A stretch of DNA of 64,000 bases from the NCBI RefSeq assembly GCF_005217455.1, contig NZ_SZPQ01000014.1:100308-164307 (forward strand), read 5' to 3'. Positions 49,009-57,984 of the stretch are shown here, piece by piece. The notes beneath the pieces were generated by a model. It ran no database searches. It was not told the origin of the DNA and saw only the letters and a list, made by a program, of their open reading frames with translations. This stretch comes from Martelella alba. GTDB lineage: Bacteria; Pseudomonadota; Gammaproteobacteria; Enterobacterales; Enterobacteriaceae. The first letter of the stretch is position 1. Every line of letters begins with the position of its first letter. A program made the position numbers and the translations under genes.

Positions 49009-50451
49009 ATGAAAGCCATTAATCATGTCAAGAATTCGCGGCATTTTTTGGCCCGTGATCGGCATCGGGTTTTCCTGGATCAACGGTTGTGGGGTCTTCG
49101 CCAGGGCCGCGACGCCCAGATGAAAGCCCATCCGGAATGGCAGCAACTACGCGAACTGGCCTCGCAAATCAAGGAACACACCCTCTCCCATCTTGATCAC
49201 TACCTGGAAATGTTCGAGCGCAACGCCCTGGACAACGGCGTTCAGGTCCACTGGGCGGCGGATGCGGATGCGCATAATCGCATCGTCCACGGCATTCTTG
49301 CCGAGCACGGCGTCACCACGCTGGTAAAAAGTAAATCGATGCTGACTGAAGAATGCGATATGCGCCCCTACCTGGCGGAACGCGGCATCGAGGTCATCGA
49401 AACCGATTTGGGCGAACGCATCCAGCAGTTGGATGACGAGATGCCCAGCCATATTGTGGTGCCGGCGGTGCATAAATTGTCCGAGGATGTCGCCCGTGTT
49501 TTCGCCCGCGCCCTGGATACCGACCCGGACAATGCCGATCCGCATTATCTTGCCGAACAGCAGCGGGAAAAAACCCGCCCGTTGTTCCTGCGCGCCGGCG
49601 CGGGTATGACCGGCTGCAACTTCGCCGTGGCCGAAACCGGGACCGTCGCCGTCTGCACCAATGAGGGCAACGCCGATCTGAGCGCCAATGTGCCGAATCT
49701 GCATCTGGTCTCCATCGGCATTGAAAAACTGGTCCCCGGCATGGCCGATCTGGCGGTATTTATCCGGTTGTTATCGCGAAGCGCCCTCGGCTCGCCCATT
49801 ACGCAATACACCTCGCACTTTCGCGCGCCGCGCCCAGGCGGCGAAATGCATTTCATCCTGGTGGATAACGGCCGTAGCGCGCGGCTGGCGATGAACGATT
49901 TCTGGTATTCGCTAAAATGCATCCGTTGCAGCGCCTGCATGAACACCTGTCCGGTTTACCGGCGTAGCGGCGGCCTCAGCTACGGCGCCGTCTATTCCGG
50001 CCCTATCGGCGCCATCATCAACCCCACGATGGACCTGAAAAAATACAGTACATTGCCTTTCGCGTCCACGCTCAACGGCAGTTGTACCGATGTCTGTCCG
50101 GTAAAAATCAATATCCATGAGCAGATTTTCAAATGGCGCGAAATCGTCGCGACACATAATGCCTTGCCTTTCGCTAAAAAAAGCGCCATGAAAGCCGCCG
50201 GCAAACTCCTTGCCAATCCGGCGCTCTACCGCGCGGCGACCGATACCGCCAATCTGCTGGTGCCGAAACTGCCGCGCATACTGATTTATCACCCGTTCAA
50301 TGCCTGGGGCGAGGCCCGGGAAATACCGGCGTCGCCGCGACAGAGCTTCCATCGCTGGTATCTGGAGCGCCAGCGCCGTGATAAAAAAAACGGGGATCCG
50401 CGCGCGACGCGGGATGACGCGCCGTCGCCGGACAAGGAGACGAAACGATGA
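49009..50451 (+). CDS. lutB: LutB, lactate utilisation iron-sulfur protein
   Basis: LutB (E. coli YkgF) is the large iron-sulfur subunit of LutABC. The 480-residue product has a LUD-type N-terminal part (VKSKSMLTEE, GCNFAVAETGTVAVCTNEGN) and two [4Fe-4S] motifs, CIRCSACMNTCPVYRRSGG and GSCTDVCPVKINIHEQ, each followed by the expected distant Cys-Pro. The start has GGAGAAGCGATG. The stop overlaps lutC by ATGA, indicating coupling. Confidence 0.96.
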   Translation: MKAINHVKNSRHFLARDRHRVFLDQRLWGLRQGRDAQMKAHPEWQQLRELASQIKEHTLSHLDHYLEMFERNALDNGVQVHWAADADAHNRIVHGILAEHGVTTLVKSKSMLTEECDMRPYLAERGIEVIETDLGERIQQLDDEMPSHIVVPAVHKLSEDVARVFARALDTDPDNADPHYLAEQQREKTRPLFLRAGAGMTGCNFAVAETGTVAVCTNEGNADLSANVPNLHLVSIGIEKLVPGMADLAVFIRLLSRSALGSPITQYTSHFRAPRPGGEMHFILVDNGRSARLAMNDFWYSLKCIRCSACMNTCPVYRRSGGLSYGAVYSGPIGAIINPTMDLKKYSTLPFASTLNGSCTDVCPVKINIHEQIFKWREIVATHNALPFAKKSAMKAAGKLLANPALYRAATDTANLLVPKLPRILIYHPFNAWGEAREIPASPRQSFHRWYLERQRRDKKNGDPRATRDDAPSPDKETKR

Positions 50452-51050
50452 GCGATCGCGATATTATCTTACGCGCCATTCGCAATAGCGCCCGCGCGCC
50501 ACATCCCCGGCCTCGGCCGCCCGATTTCGCCGAACGCTATCCGGCGACGCCGGCGGCGTTCGGCAGCACATTGACCTTGATGGGAGGGATCTGGGATGAT
50601 AGCCACTTGGGTCAATCGGCGGATCCGGCCGAGCTATCCGCTTATATTCGCGGCCTGTTTCCCGCCGCCGGCCGGTTTTGCTCGGCGGTGGCCGGTATAG
50701 AGGGGGATATACCGCTGACGGCGCAAACGCCCTCGTCGACGCTGGAATCCGTGGATGTGGCGATCGTCAAGGCCGGTTTCGGCGTGGCGGAAACCGGTTC
50801 GGTCTGGCTGAGTGAACGGGAATGCCCGGCCAACGCCCTGGGCTTCCTGGCGCAACATCTGGTGGTATTGCTGCCCGTCGCCGCCATTGTGGCGAATCTG
50901 CATGTGGCGTATGCCCGTCAGGAAGTCTCGACGGTCAACTATGGGGTATTGATGTCCGGCCCTTCCGCCACGGCCGATATTGAGGGCGTTTTGATCCGCG
51001 GCGCGCAGGGTGTGCGCAGTTTGCGGGTTATCGCGCTGCGCGACGGATAG
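50448..51050 (+). CDS. lutC: LutC, lactate utilisation LUD-domain protein
   Basis: LutC (E. coli YkgG) is a 200-residue LUD-domain protein of the lactate-oxidising LutABC complex. Visible segments are VDVAIVKAGFGVAETGSVWL and LSERECPANALGFLAQHLVV, with GPSATADIEGVLIRGAQGVRS near the C-terminus. It overlaps lutB by 4 bp and is followed by the 2-hydroxyacid dehydrogenase after 30 bp. Confidence 0.95.
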   Translation: MSDRDIILRAIRNSARAPHPRPRPPDFAERYPATPAAFGSTLTLMGGIWDDSHLGQSADPAELSAYIRGLFPAAGRFCSAVAGIEGDIPLTAQTPSSTLESVDVAIVKAGFGVAETGSVWLSERECPANALGFLAQHLVVLLPVAAIVANLHVAYARQEVSTVNYGVLMSGPSATADIEGVLIRGAQGVRSLRVIALRDG

Positions 51051-51080
51051 GGGGTTGGACAGGAAGGTAACGAGGTTGCT

Positions 51081-52058
51081 ATGTGCGGAAAACCGGCGGT
51101 CTATATGGCCGATACTTTATTCCCCGAGGCCCACGCCTTGCTGGCCGAAAAGTTCGATTTGCGCTTTCGGCCGGACGGCGAGTCCCTTGACCCCTTACCC
51201 TTGCCGGCCGGCATGGACGATATCTGCGCGGTATTCATCTCTTTGACCACCCGCTTCGACCGCGCGGCCATCGACGCCCTGCCGCCGTCGGTAAAAGCAA
51301 TCTGCACTTATTCGGTGGGCACAAATCACATTGATCTGCCGGCCGCCGCCAGTCGGGGCGTCCAGGTGCTCTGCACCCCGGATGTGCTCAGTGAGACCTG
51401 CGCCGATACGGCCTTGCTACTCATGCTGGGCGCGGGCCGCAGGGCGGTTGAGGGGTTGCGCCTGCTGAAAAGCGGACATTGGCAAGGATGGGGCCCCGAT
51501 CAACTGCTGGGCAAGGATCTTTACGGACAGCGGCTCGGTATTTTCGGCCTGGGCCGGATAGGCCAGGCTATCGCGCGACGGGCCAGGGGCTTCGCCATGA
51601 CCGTTCATTACCATAACCGGCATCCGCTGTCCCCCGAACGGGCGGACGGCGCCCGTTATCACGCCACGCTGGACGGGCTGTTGGCGCAAAGCGACTACTT
51701 CTGTGTGGCCTGTCCGCCCTCGCCGCAAACCCGCGGCATCATCGACCGCCGCGCCTTGTCCTTGCTGCCCGCCGGCGCGGTGGTGGTGAATATCTCCCGC
51801 GGCGATATTATCAATGATGACGCGCTGATTGACGCCTTGCGCTCCGGCCGAGTCGCCGCCGCCGGACTGGATGTGTTCGCCGGCGAGCCACAGGTAAATC
51901 CGGCCTACCAAACATTGGACAACGTCTTCGGGCTCCCCCATCTGGGCAGCGCCACTCATGCCACCCGGCTGCATATGGCGGCCGCGCTACGCGACGGGTT
52001 ATCAAGCCTGCTGGCGGGTAAAATTCCCGCCAATATCGCCCTTCCCGCCCAGGCGTAA
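51081..52058 (+). CDS. D-2-hydroxyacid dehydrogenase (glyoxylate/hydroxypyruvate reductase-like)
   Basis: A 325-residue NAD(P)-dependent dehydrogenase. Visible are the dinucleotide motif LGIFGLGRIGQAIARRARG, the catalytic Arg in NISRGDIINDDALIDAL, Glu in GLDVFAGEP, and His in GLPHLGSATHATR. It begins with GAGGTTGCTATG 30 bp after lutC, as the last gene of the probable lut operon. It could reduce glyoxylate or oxidise D-lactate-type acids; direction and substrate are not readable from sequence. Such a gene is not usual in lutABC operons. Confidence 0.9.
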   Translation: MCGKPAVYMADTLFPEAHALLAEKFDLRFRPDGESLDPLPLPAGMDDICAVFISLTTRFDRAAIDALPPSVKAICTYSVGTNHIDLPAAASRGVQVLCTPDVLSETCADTALLLMLGAGRRAVEGLRLLKSGHWQGWGPDQLLGKDLYGQRLGIFGLGRIGQAIARRARGFAMTVHYHNRHPLSPERADGARYHATLDGLLAQSDYFCVACPPSPQTRGIIDRRALSLLPAGAVVVNISRGDIINDDALIDALRSGRVAAAGLDVFAGEPQVNPAYQTLDNVFGLPHLGSATHATRLHMAAALRDGLSSLLAGKIPANIALPAQA

Positions 52059-52797
52059 TAACACGGGCCCCGACTCGAGGGGCGCCAGCTTGATGTATGA
52101 CAACCTTATACTCTAAATACATCGGGTTGCATCGCGGCGGCAAGTGAGCGAGTCCCCGGGAGCATAGCCAACTATGTGACTGGGGTGAGCGAACGCAGCC
52201 AACAAAGAGGCGGCTTGATGTATGACAACCCTATACTCTAAATACATCGGGTTGCATCGCGGCGGCAAGTGAGCGAGTCCCCGGGAGCATAGCCAACTAT
52301 GTGACTGGGGTGAGCGAACGCAGCCAACAAAGAGGCGGCTTGATGTATGACATACCCTATACTCTAAATACATCGAGTTGCATCGCGGCGGCAAGTGAGC
52401 GAGTCCCCGGGAGCATAGCCAACTATGTGACTGGGGTGAGCGAACGCAGCCAACAAAGAGGCGGCTTGATGTATGACGAGTATAAGTGGAGGGCTTTTCG
52501 TCCGGCCTACATTACTTGCAGCAATTCATTGAGATTACATTTTTCACCGGATCACAATTACGTGAAAAAATAAAAAAACATAAATTTATAGTCAAAAACC
52601 ATAATTGTTTTCGCCCGGCGTCGCTTCCTATACTTTACCCAATTCGAGTTTCATCGCGCGCATTCCATTATGCGCCCGATTCGGGTTTCACTCTATTTTC
52701 CCTCTGGCGGTAGCTGAGGGTGGTCTTTGCTTTTTCTGAAATAATGTCATGGCATTCATGCAATTCTCTTCTTAACGTCGAAAAGAGGAAGTTGAGA
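52059..52797. other. Intergenic region with tandem ERIC copies
   Basis: The left half is the ERIC array (52086-52484). The right half is AT-rich and includes an inverted repeat TTTTTCAC (52540-52547)/GTGAAAAA (52562-52569) that could be an operator for the sugar genes downstream. No gene was recognised. Confidence 0.5.
52086..52484 (+). repeat. Three tandem ERIC elements plus a leading end fragment
   Basis: A right-end fragment (GCTTGATGTATGACAACC) is followed by three near-identical ERIC copies starting at 52107, 52232 and 52358, periods 125 and 126 bp. Each has TATACTCTAAATACATCG at the left, TCCCCGGGAGCATAGCC in the middle, ATGTGACTGGGGTGAGCG and GCCAACAAAGAGGCGGCTTG at the right. The last copy ends GACGAGTATA. 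Near-identity implies recent amplification. Confidence 0.95.
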
Positions 52798-53892
52798 ATG
52801 AATAACGCTTCTGTGCTTTCTATTAAAGATAAGATCGGCTATGGTCTGGGCGATATGGCCAGCGCCCTGGTTTGGCAAACGGCCACCCTGTTTCTGGCCT
52901 ATTTCTACACCGATGTTTTCGGTCTGCCCGCCGCCGTAATGGGGACGTTGTTTCTGGCGGTGCGGGCAGTGGATGCTTTCGCGGACCCGTGCATCGGCGC
53001 GCTGGTGGACCGGACCCAAACCCGCCACGGCAAATTCAGGCCCTGGTTGCTCTGGTTCGCCGTCCCCTTCGGTATCAGTTGCCTGTTGACTTTTTATGTG
53101 CCCAATCTCTCTCTTAATGGCAAGATCATTTACGCCAGCCTAACCTATTGCCTGCTTTGTCTGGTTTATTCCGCCATTAACGTACCTTATTGCGCCATGC
53201 CGGGGGCCCTTACCCAGGACCCCCGCGAACGGCACTCCATCCAGTCGTGGCGGTTCGCCCTGTCCTTTATCGGCGGTCTGGTGGTCACCGTGATTGCGTT
53301 GCCGCTCGTGGATTGGCTGGGCCATGGCGATTCCCGTCATGGCTATTTTTACGCAATGAGCCTGATGGGGCTCCTGGGCGTGATATTGTTTTTTTGTTGT
53401 TTTTCCATGACCCGGGAACGTTACCGAACTGACCAGCCGAAAGGACATTCCATGTTAGGGGATCTCAAATCGCTCTGGCATAATTCCCAATGGCGTATCG
53501 TTTTTGTTTTTAATATTTTGTTATTGATAGCAGTGGTCACACGCGGGTCGGCCACCATCTATTATGTCAAATATGTTTTGTTAAAACCGGCTCTGGTATT
53601 TCCCTTTATTGTCAGTGGCATGATTGCCGCCTTATTCGGTGCGCTGGTGGGCTGGGTGTTGGGACTGGTGAATTATCTCCCGAACCAGGGCGCCCAATCA
53701 GCGCATGTGACCAATACCATCGCCGCGCTATTCACGATAATACCTTCGTTACTGTTTATCGCCATGGCCATGCTTTTGTTCGCCTACCGGCTTAATAGCC
53801 GCTATGTCCGGGATATCGCCGAGCAATTGGCCGCCCGCCATAAACAAAACCCATCGCCGAAAGCGCCGGATACCGCCATCGCCCATGTTTAA
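52798..53892 (+). CDS. GPH-family sugar transporter with an internal in-frame deletion
   Basis: A glycoside-pentoside-hexuronide/cation symporter of the YicJ/MelB group, expected in the inner membrane next to a glycosidase. The N-terminal two thirds are normal: KIGYGLGDMASALVWQTATL, the loop motif DAFADPCIGALVDRTQTRHG and KFRPWLLWFAVPFGI. After MIAALFGAL the sequence jumps to VGWVLGLVNYLPNQGAQSAH, which in relatives lies roughly 95-100 residues further on. The product is only 364 residues against about 460 in the family, with no frameshift. Several spans are missing, so it is probably non-functional or altered. It precedes the GH3 gene by 12 bp. Confidence 0.88.
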   Translation: MNNASVLSIKDKIGYGLGDMASALVWQTATLFLAYFYTDVFGLPAAVMGTLFLAVRAVDAFADPCIGALVDRTQTRHGKFRPWLLWFAVPFGISCLLTFYVPNLSLNGKIIYASLTYCLLCLVYSAINVPYCAMPGALTQDPRERHSIQSWRFALSFIGGLVVTVIALPLVDWLGHGDSRHGYFYAMSLMGLLGVILFFCCFSMTRERYRTDQPKGHSMLGDLKSLWHNSQWRIVFVFNILLLIAVVTRGSATIYYVKYVLLKPALVFPFIVSGMIAALFGALVGWVLGLVNYLPNQGAQSAHVTNTIAALFTIIPSLLFIAMAMLLFAYRLNSRYVRDIAEQLAARHKQNPSPKAPDTAIAHV

Positions 53893-53904
53893 CAGGAGGA
53901 TTGC

Positions 53905-56280
53905 ATGACTTACCCCTATCAAAACGCCGACTTGGAAACAGAAGTCCGGGTGATCGACCTGTTGTCGCGGATGACCCTCGAGGAGAAATTCGCTCAAATG
54001 CATGCTTTGTGGCTATTGCTGTCCGCGGACGGTCGCCATCGCGAGCGCACCGATGCCAGCGACGAATTTTCCGGCGTCAAGGCGGCCGATAGCGTGGAGG
54101 CGCGCCTGCGGCACGGTATCGGCCAGATCACTCGCCCGTTGGGCTCCCAAGCCAAAGTTCCCCTTGAGGGAGTGCGCGCTCTGAACCGATTGCAACGGAC
54201 CTTGGTGGAAGAGACCCGCCTGGGTATTCCCGCCATGTTCCATGAAGAATGTCTGGTCGGGCTAATGTGCCGTGATGCGACGCTGTTTCCCTCCGCCCTT
54301 AACGATGGCGCCACCTGGGATCCGGCGCTAATCGAACGCGCCGCCGCGGCCATAGGGGCGGAAGCCCGCAGCGTCGGCTGCCATCAGGGCCTTGCGCCGG
54401 TGCTGGACGTCTCCCGCGATGTCCGCTGGGGACGAACCGAAGAAACCTTCGGCGAAGACCCGTACCTGGTGGGCATCATGGCCTGCGCTTATGTCCGTGG
54501 TTTGCAAGGGTCCGATCGGCGTCTGCTGGCAACGCTTAAACATTTCGCCGGCCATTCTTTCAGCGAGGGAGGACGCAACCACGCGCCGGTCCATCTCGGA
54601 TTTCGCGAATTGAACGACACCTTCCTTTTGCCGTTTGAAATGGCGGTCAAGCTCGCCCGCGCCGGTTCCGTTATGCCGGCCTACCATGATATTGATAACC
54701 AACCCTGCCATAGCGATGAATTTTTACTCACCGATGTCTTGCGTCGTCAGTGGGGATTTGACGGGCTGATCGTCGCGGACTATGGCGGAATCAGTCTTTT
54801 GCACCAGCATCACGGCATCAGCGCCGATGCCGCCGCCTCCGCGGCGCTGGCATTTAACGCCGGATTGGATATCGAACTGCCCAAGGACGATTGTAGCCGC
54901 CATCTGCGGCAGGCCGTGGCCGACGGACTCGTGGCCATGGAAACCGTGGATGCCGTGGTGGCGCGGGTCCTGAGAGAAAAATTCCGTCTCGGTCTGTTCG
55001 AGCAGCCTTATGTGGATGAAACCGGCGTCGCGTTGCAGCAACCGGAAACCCGGCAACTGGCCTATCAAGTCGCGCTGGAGTCGATAACCGTACTTGAAAA
55101 TACCGGTATGCTGCCGCTGTCACCCGCCGTTGGCCGGAAACTGGCGGTCATTGGCCCCACCGCCGACGACCCGCTGGCCATGCTGAGCGGCTACAGCTTC
55201 CCGGTGCATCTTATCATTAGCGATATCGAGAGCCACGCTTCGCAAGTTATCACGCCGCTCCAGGCTTTGCGGGAGGTCTTCGGCGCCGATAAGGTGTCCT
55301 ACGCCAAGGGGTGCTCCATTTTGGCGACACGCCGCGCCGGCGCGCCGGTATTTCCGGGGGATAGCGGTAAATCCATGCAGGAATCCCCGGTCTCCCGGGA
55401 CCCCGGCCTTATTCCCGCCGCGGTGGCGCTGGCACGGCGAAGCGATATCGCGCTGGTGTTTGTCGGTGATCTGGCCGGGTTATTCCAAAGCGGCACCGTG
55501 GGCGAGGGTTCGGATACCGACAGTTTGCAACTGCCCGGCGTTCAGCAACGATTACTGGAAGAAATCGTGGCTACCGGCACGCCGACCATCGTCGTGATGA
55601 CCGGCGGAAGACCTTACACACTCAATGGGCTCGAAGACCGGCTGGCCGGCTTTATGATGGCGTTCGAGCCCGGCCAGGAAGGCGGCCGCGCCATCGCCGA
55701 CATCTTGTCCGGCCGCCAAGCGCCGTCGGGCAGACTCACGATCTCCGCGCCCAAAAGCGCCGGCGCCGTTCCTTTTTACTATAATCATAAAACCAAAAGC
55801 GGCGGCACCCCCATTGCATTTTCCTTTGGCGCCCGTTATCCGTTCGGTTATGGTAAAAGCTGGACGACATTCGCCTACAACGATTTTTGTCTCGACCAGC
55901 CCGCCGTCGTAGCGGTAAATGGCGACATTACGGCACGAATAACGCTCACCAACACCGGAGCGACGGCGGGCGTCGAGGTGGTGCAGGTCTATATCCGCGA
56001 TCTCGTCGCGTCGTTGGTCCGTCCGTTACACGAACTCAAAGCCTTCCAGCGAATCGCGCTACAGCCCAACCAAAGCGCCGTCCTGGTCTTTCGCATACCC
56101 GTCGACATGCTCAATTTTACCGATCGCGCCGGACGACGAGTGGTGGAGCCGGGGGAATTCGAGGTGCAGATCGGCGCGTCCAGCGCCGATCTGCGCGCCA
56201 GCGGCAGAGTGACGGTAACAGGGCAGACGCATGTTCTGCCCCGCCATTGGCGTATGGAAAGCCATTGCCAGGTGGTATAG
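53905..56280 (+). CDS. GH3-family glycoside hydrolase (beta-glucosidase/xylosidase type)
   Basis: This 791-residue enzyme is typical of GH3. The N-terminal TIM barrel has the nucleophile Asp292 in GLIVADYGGIS, KHFAGH at 212-217 and GRTEETFGEDPYLVG at about 176-190. An alpha/beta C-terminal domain and a fibronectin III-like tail (GDITARITLTNTGATAGVEV) follow. No signal peptide is visible, so it probably acts in the cytoplasm on imported oligosaccharides. AGGAGG precedes the ATG, 12 bp after the GPH transporter gene, so the pair is an uptake-plus-hydrolysis operon. The exact sugar cannot be told. Confidence 0.93.
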   Translation: MTYPYQNADLETEVRVIDLLSRMTLEEKFAQMHALWLLLSADGRHRERTDASDEFSGVKAADSVEARLRHGIGQITRPLGSQAKVPLEGVRALNRLQRTLVEETRLGIPAMFHEECLVGLMCRDATLFPSALNDGATWDPALIERAAAAIGAEARSVGCHQGLAPVLDVSRDVRWGRTEETFGEDPYLVGIMACAYVRGLQGSDRRLLATLKHFAGHSFSEGGRNHAPVHLGFRELNDTFLLPFEMAVKLARAGSVMPAYHDIDNQPCHSDEFLLTDVLRRQWGFDGLIVADYGGISLLHQHHGISADAAASAALAFNAGLDIELPKDDCSRHLRQAVADGLVAMETVDAVVARVLREKFRLGLFEQPYVDETGVALQQPETRQLAYQVALESITVLENTGMLPLSPAVGRKLAVIGPTADDPLAMLSGYSFPVHLIISDIESHASQVITPLQALREVFGADKVSYAKGCSILATRRAGAPVFPGDSGKSMQESPVSRDPGLIPAAVALARRSDIALVFVGDLAGLFQSGTVGEGSDTDSLQLPGVQQRLLEEIVATGTPTIVVMTGGRPYTLNGLEDRLAGFMMAFEPGQEGGRAIADILSGRQAPSGRLTISAPKSAGAVPFYYNHKTKSGGTPIAFSFGARYPFGYGKSWTTFAYNDFCLDQPAVVAVNGDITARITLTNTGATAGVEVVQVYIRDLVASLVRPLHELKAFQRIALQPNQSAVLVFRIPVDMLNFTDRAGRRVVEPGEFEVQIGASSADLRASGRVTVTGQTHVLPRHWRMESHCQVV

Positions 56281-56318
56281 GCTTGGCCCGTGATAGGCAA
56301 AACGTCCGGCGTTTATTT

Positions 56319-57365
56319 TCAGCCATTGGGGTTAATGATGCGCCGGCGGCCGAAACAACAGAAAACAGCGGCGAACTCGTTATTGACCACTTGCCATTCC
56401 GTCACATTATTAAAGCGGTTTTTGCGATAAAAACAGTATTCGGAAAAGGTAATCGGCCGATAATTTTTCATTGATTTCCGCTGGGCGTCCTTGTAGCTGA
56501 AATTCCGATCGAAATTCACCGGAATGGCATTATCGTGGCTCCATTTCAATGCCAGTTTGGATGTCCGCCGAAAAAACAGCGTACTGATGATGCTGGACGA
56601 TGCCATTTTTATCGACGAATCGCAACGGGCCAACGCGTGAAAACCGCTGTAGTCGCCGTGTTTGATGAACTCCTGAAACGTCGCCGCCAACTGGTTCAAT
56701 ATGGCCGGCTCGATACAGGCAGCGCCGGGAAAGTTTTTCACGCAGAGATAATGTACGGTTTCCAGACGGCTGAGATCGTATTTTGTGGTTTTCTTGTTTA
56801 AGACATTTTGTATTGAAATAAAGTGATATTCGTCGCGCAGACAGTCCGCCCAGGACTGCAGTAAAAACTTCGCGGTTTGCTGATCGATGCCGGTCACGCC
56901 GGCAAATCTGTCCACCGCCGTTTTTTGCAGCCGTATCCCGCGCCAAATATCCATGATCACCCGATGGGAAAGATTCCGGTGAGAAATATTGAGCGCCCGG
57001 TTAAGTAAATCAATGGTGAATTTGGCTTTGCCGTCACGATTCGCCAAATTCCTTACATTGTTGAACCCGTATGCCATGACCACTGGCATGGAAAAGGGCG
57101 TTTGGCCCACGGGGCGTCGCGATAACACCGGACCGCCATTGGCGGCATTGATCACGCCGCGGACGGCGAAAACCGGCGGCGGTTTGTCGGCGTCCGCGGC
57201 CGAATTGGCCGGCGGATTATGCCGAGGCCGGCATTCCCGCCATGGGTCGGCGTTATAACGGTTCATGCTGAACACATCCTTGCTCCCTTTCTTGTGCGGC
57301 GACCTTGACTGGACAATGCCGTTTCGCCCGGTATTCACGCCAGGCGAAACGCTAATTGACGACAT
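56319..57365 (-). CDS. Unrecognised protein, possible secreted effector
   Basis: No family was recognised for this product of up to 348 residues. The first 30 residues are Ser/Pro/Gly-rich (MSSISVSPGVNTGRNGIVQS), a composition often seen in type III secretion signals, followed by a Pro-rich linker. The C-terminal 250 residues look globular and basic, with LLNRALNISHRNLSHRVIMD, FIKHGDYSGFHALARCDSS and RPITFSEYCFYRKNR. The downstream half is clearly lower in GC than the flanking genes, a sign of recent acquisition. An alternative start at ATG 57266 (AGGA 10 bp upstream) would drop the Ser-rich leader. It is convergent with the GH3 gene and alone. Confidence 0.65.
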   Translation of the reverse strand: MSSISVSPGVNTGRNGIVQSRSPHKKGSKDVFSMNRYNADPWRECRPRHNPPANSAADADKPPPVFAVRGVINAANGGPVLSRRPVGQTPFSMPVVMAYGFNNVRNLANRDGKAKFTIDLLNRALNISHRNLSHRVIMDIWRGIRLQKTAVDRFAGVTGIDQQTAKFLLQSWADCLRDEYHFISIQNVLNKKTTKYDLSRLETVHYLCVKNFPGAACIEPAILNQLAATFQEFIKHGDYSGFHALARCDSSIKMASSSIISTLFFRRTSKLALKWSHDNAIPVNFDRNFSYKDAQRKSMKNYRPITFSEYCFYRKNRFNNVTEWQVVNNEFAAVFCCFGRRRIINPNG

Positions 57366-57499
57366 ACTCCGCCGACGCTATACAGAATATCAATCCGGCG
57401 AGCAATACCGATGCAAAGACTGATGTCCTTACGCCCTATCAACGGCATAAGCTCATGGCGGTGTGATGGGAAGAAGGACCTCTGCCCGCGACGGGGCAA

Positions 57500-57874
57500 T
57501 CAAGCCGGGGTCTGTTGCGAGGGCTGATTTTCCGCCCGCCGCGCCCGCCGATATTGCGCGGTCAGCGCCTCGAGAATAGCCGCAATCAACGCGCCGAAAC
57601 GATCCTCCAGGTCCTCTCGCCGCGACGTGTTGAGCATTTCCACCCCCTTGCGTTCACTGCGTATCAAACCGGCCTCCCGTAACACCTTAAAGTGTTGAGA
57701 CAACGTCGACTTGGGAACGCATTTGTCACTGACCGCCAGAAAAGCTGAACAGGTTTGCGGGCAATCGGCTTTGGCGATCTCAACGAAAATCTGGGCGCGC
57801 ACCGGATCGGCCAAGGCATGAAGAATGCCTTCGACGGTGATTTCGCTGGCGGCGGGATGGATTAGGGGTCTCAT
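57500..57874 (-). CDS. ArsR-type winged-helix repressor
   Basis: A 124-residue regulator of the ArsR/SmtB fold. HALADPVRAQIFVEIAK and VPKSTLSQHFKVLREAGLIRSE form the helix-turn-helix, followed by the wing (KGVEMLNTSRREDLEDRFG). There are Cys residues (ADCPQTCSAFL, DKCVP), but the classical ELCVCDL metal site is absent, so it is probably not a metal sensor. The start at ATG 57874 is chosen; a TTG or ATG further up is possible. It is divergent from an SDR gene, and the interval holds two palindromes that are its likely operators. Confidence 0.9.
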   Translation of the reverse strand: MRPLIHPAASEITVEGILHALADPVRAQIFVEIAKADCPQTCSAFLAVSDKCVPKSTLSQHFKVLREAGLIRSERKGVEMLNTSRREDLEDRFGALIAAILEALTAQYRRARRAENQPSQQTPA

Positions 57875-57910
57875 GGATCTTTTATAGCAGAACATTGACA
57901 AGTCGTCTAA

Positions 57911-57955
57911 TAGTTCATATTTTATGAACTACTCTAGTTCATAAAAACAGAACTA
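57911..57955. promoter_or_regulatory. Twin palindromic operators between the ArsR-type gene and the SDR gene
   Basis: Site 1 (57911-57931) is a perfect inverted repeat, arms TAGTTCATA and TATGAACTA with spacer TTT. Site 2 (57935-57955) has arms TAGTTC and GAACTA with a 9-bp spacer. Their centres are 24 bp apart. Each is a good size for an ArsR dimer. Confidence 0.8.
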
Positions 57956-57984
57956 ACGCACTTACCTTGTCTATGGGAGCAACC

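Noticed and set aside
52107..52484. Regular repeats resembling a CRISPR array
   Set aside because: The units are 125-126 bp, nearly identical throughout and directly adjacent, with no unique spacers and no cas genes; they match ERIC.
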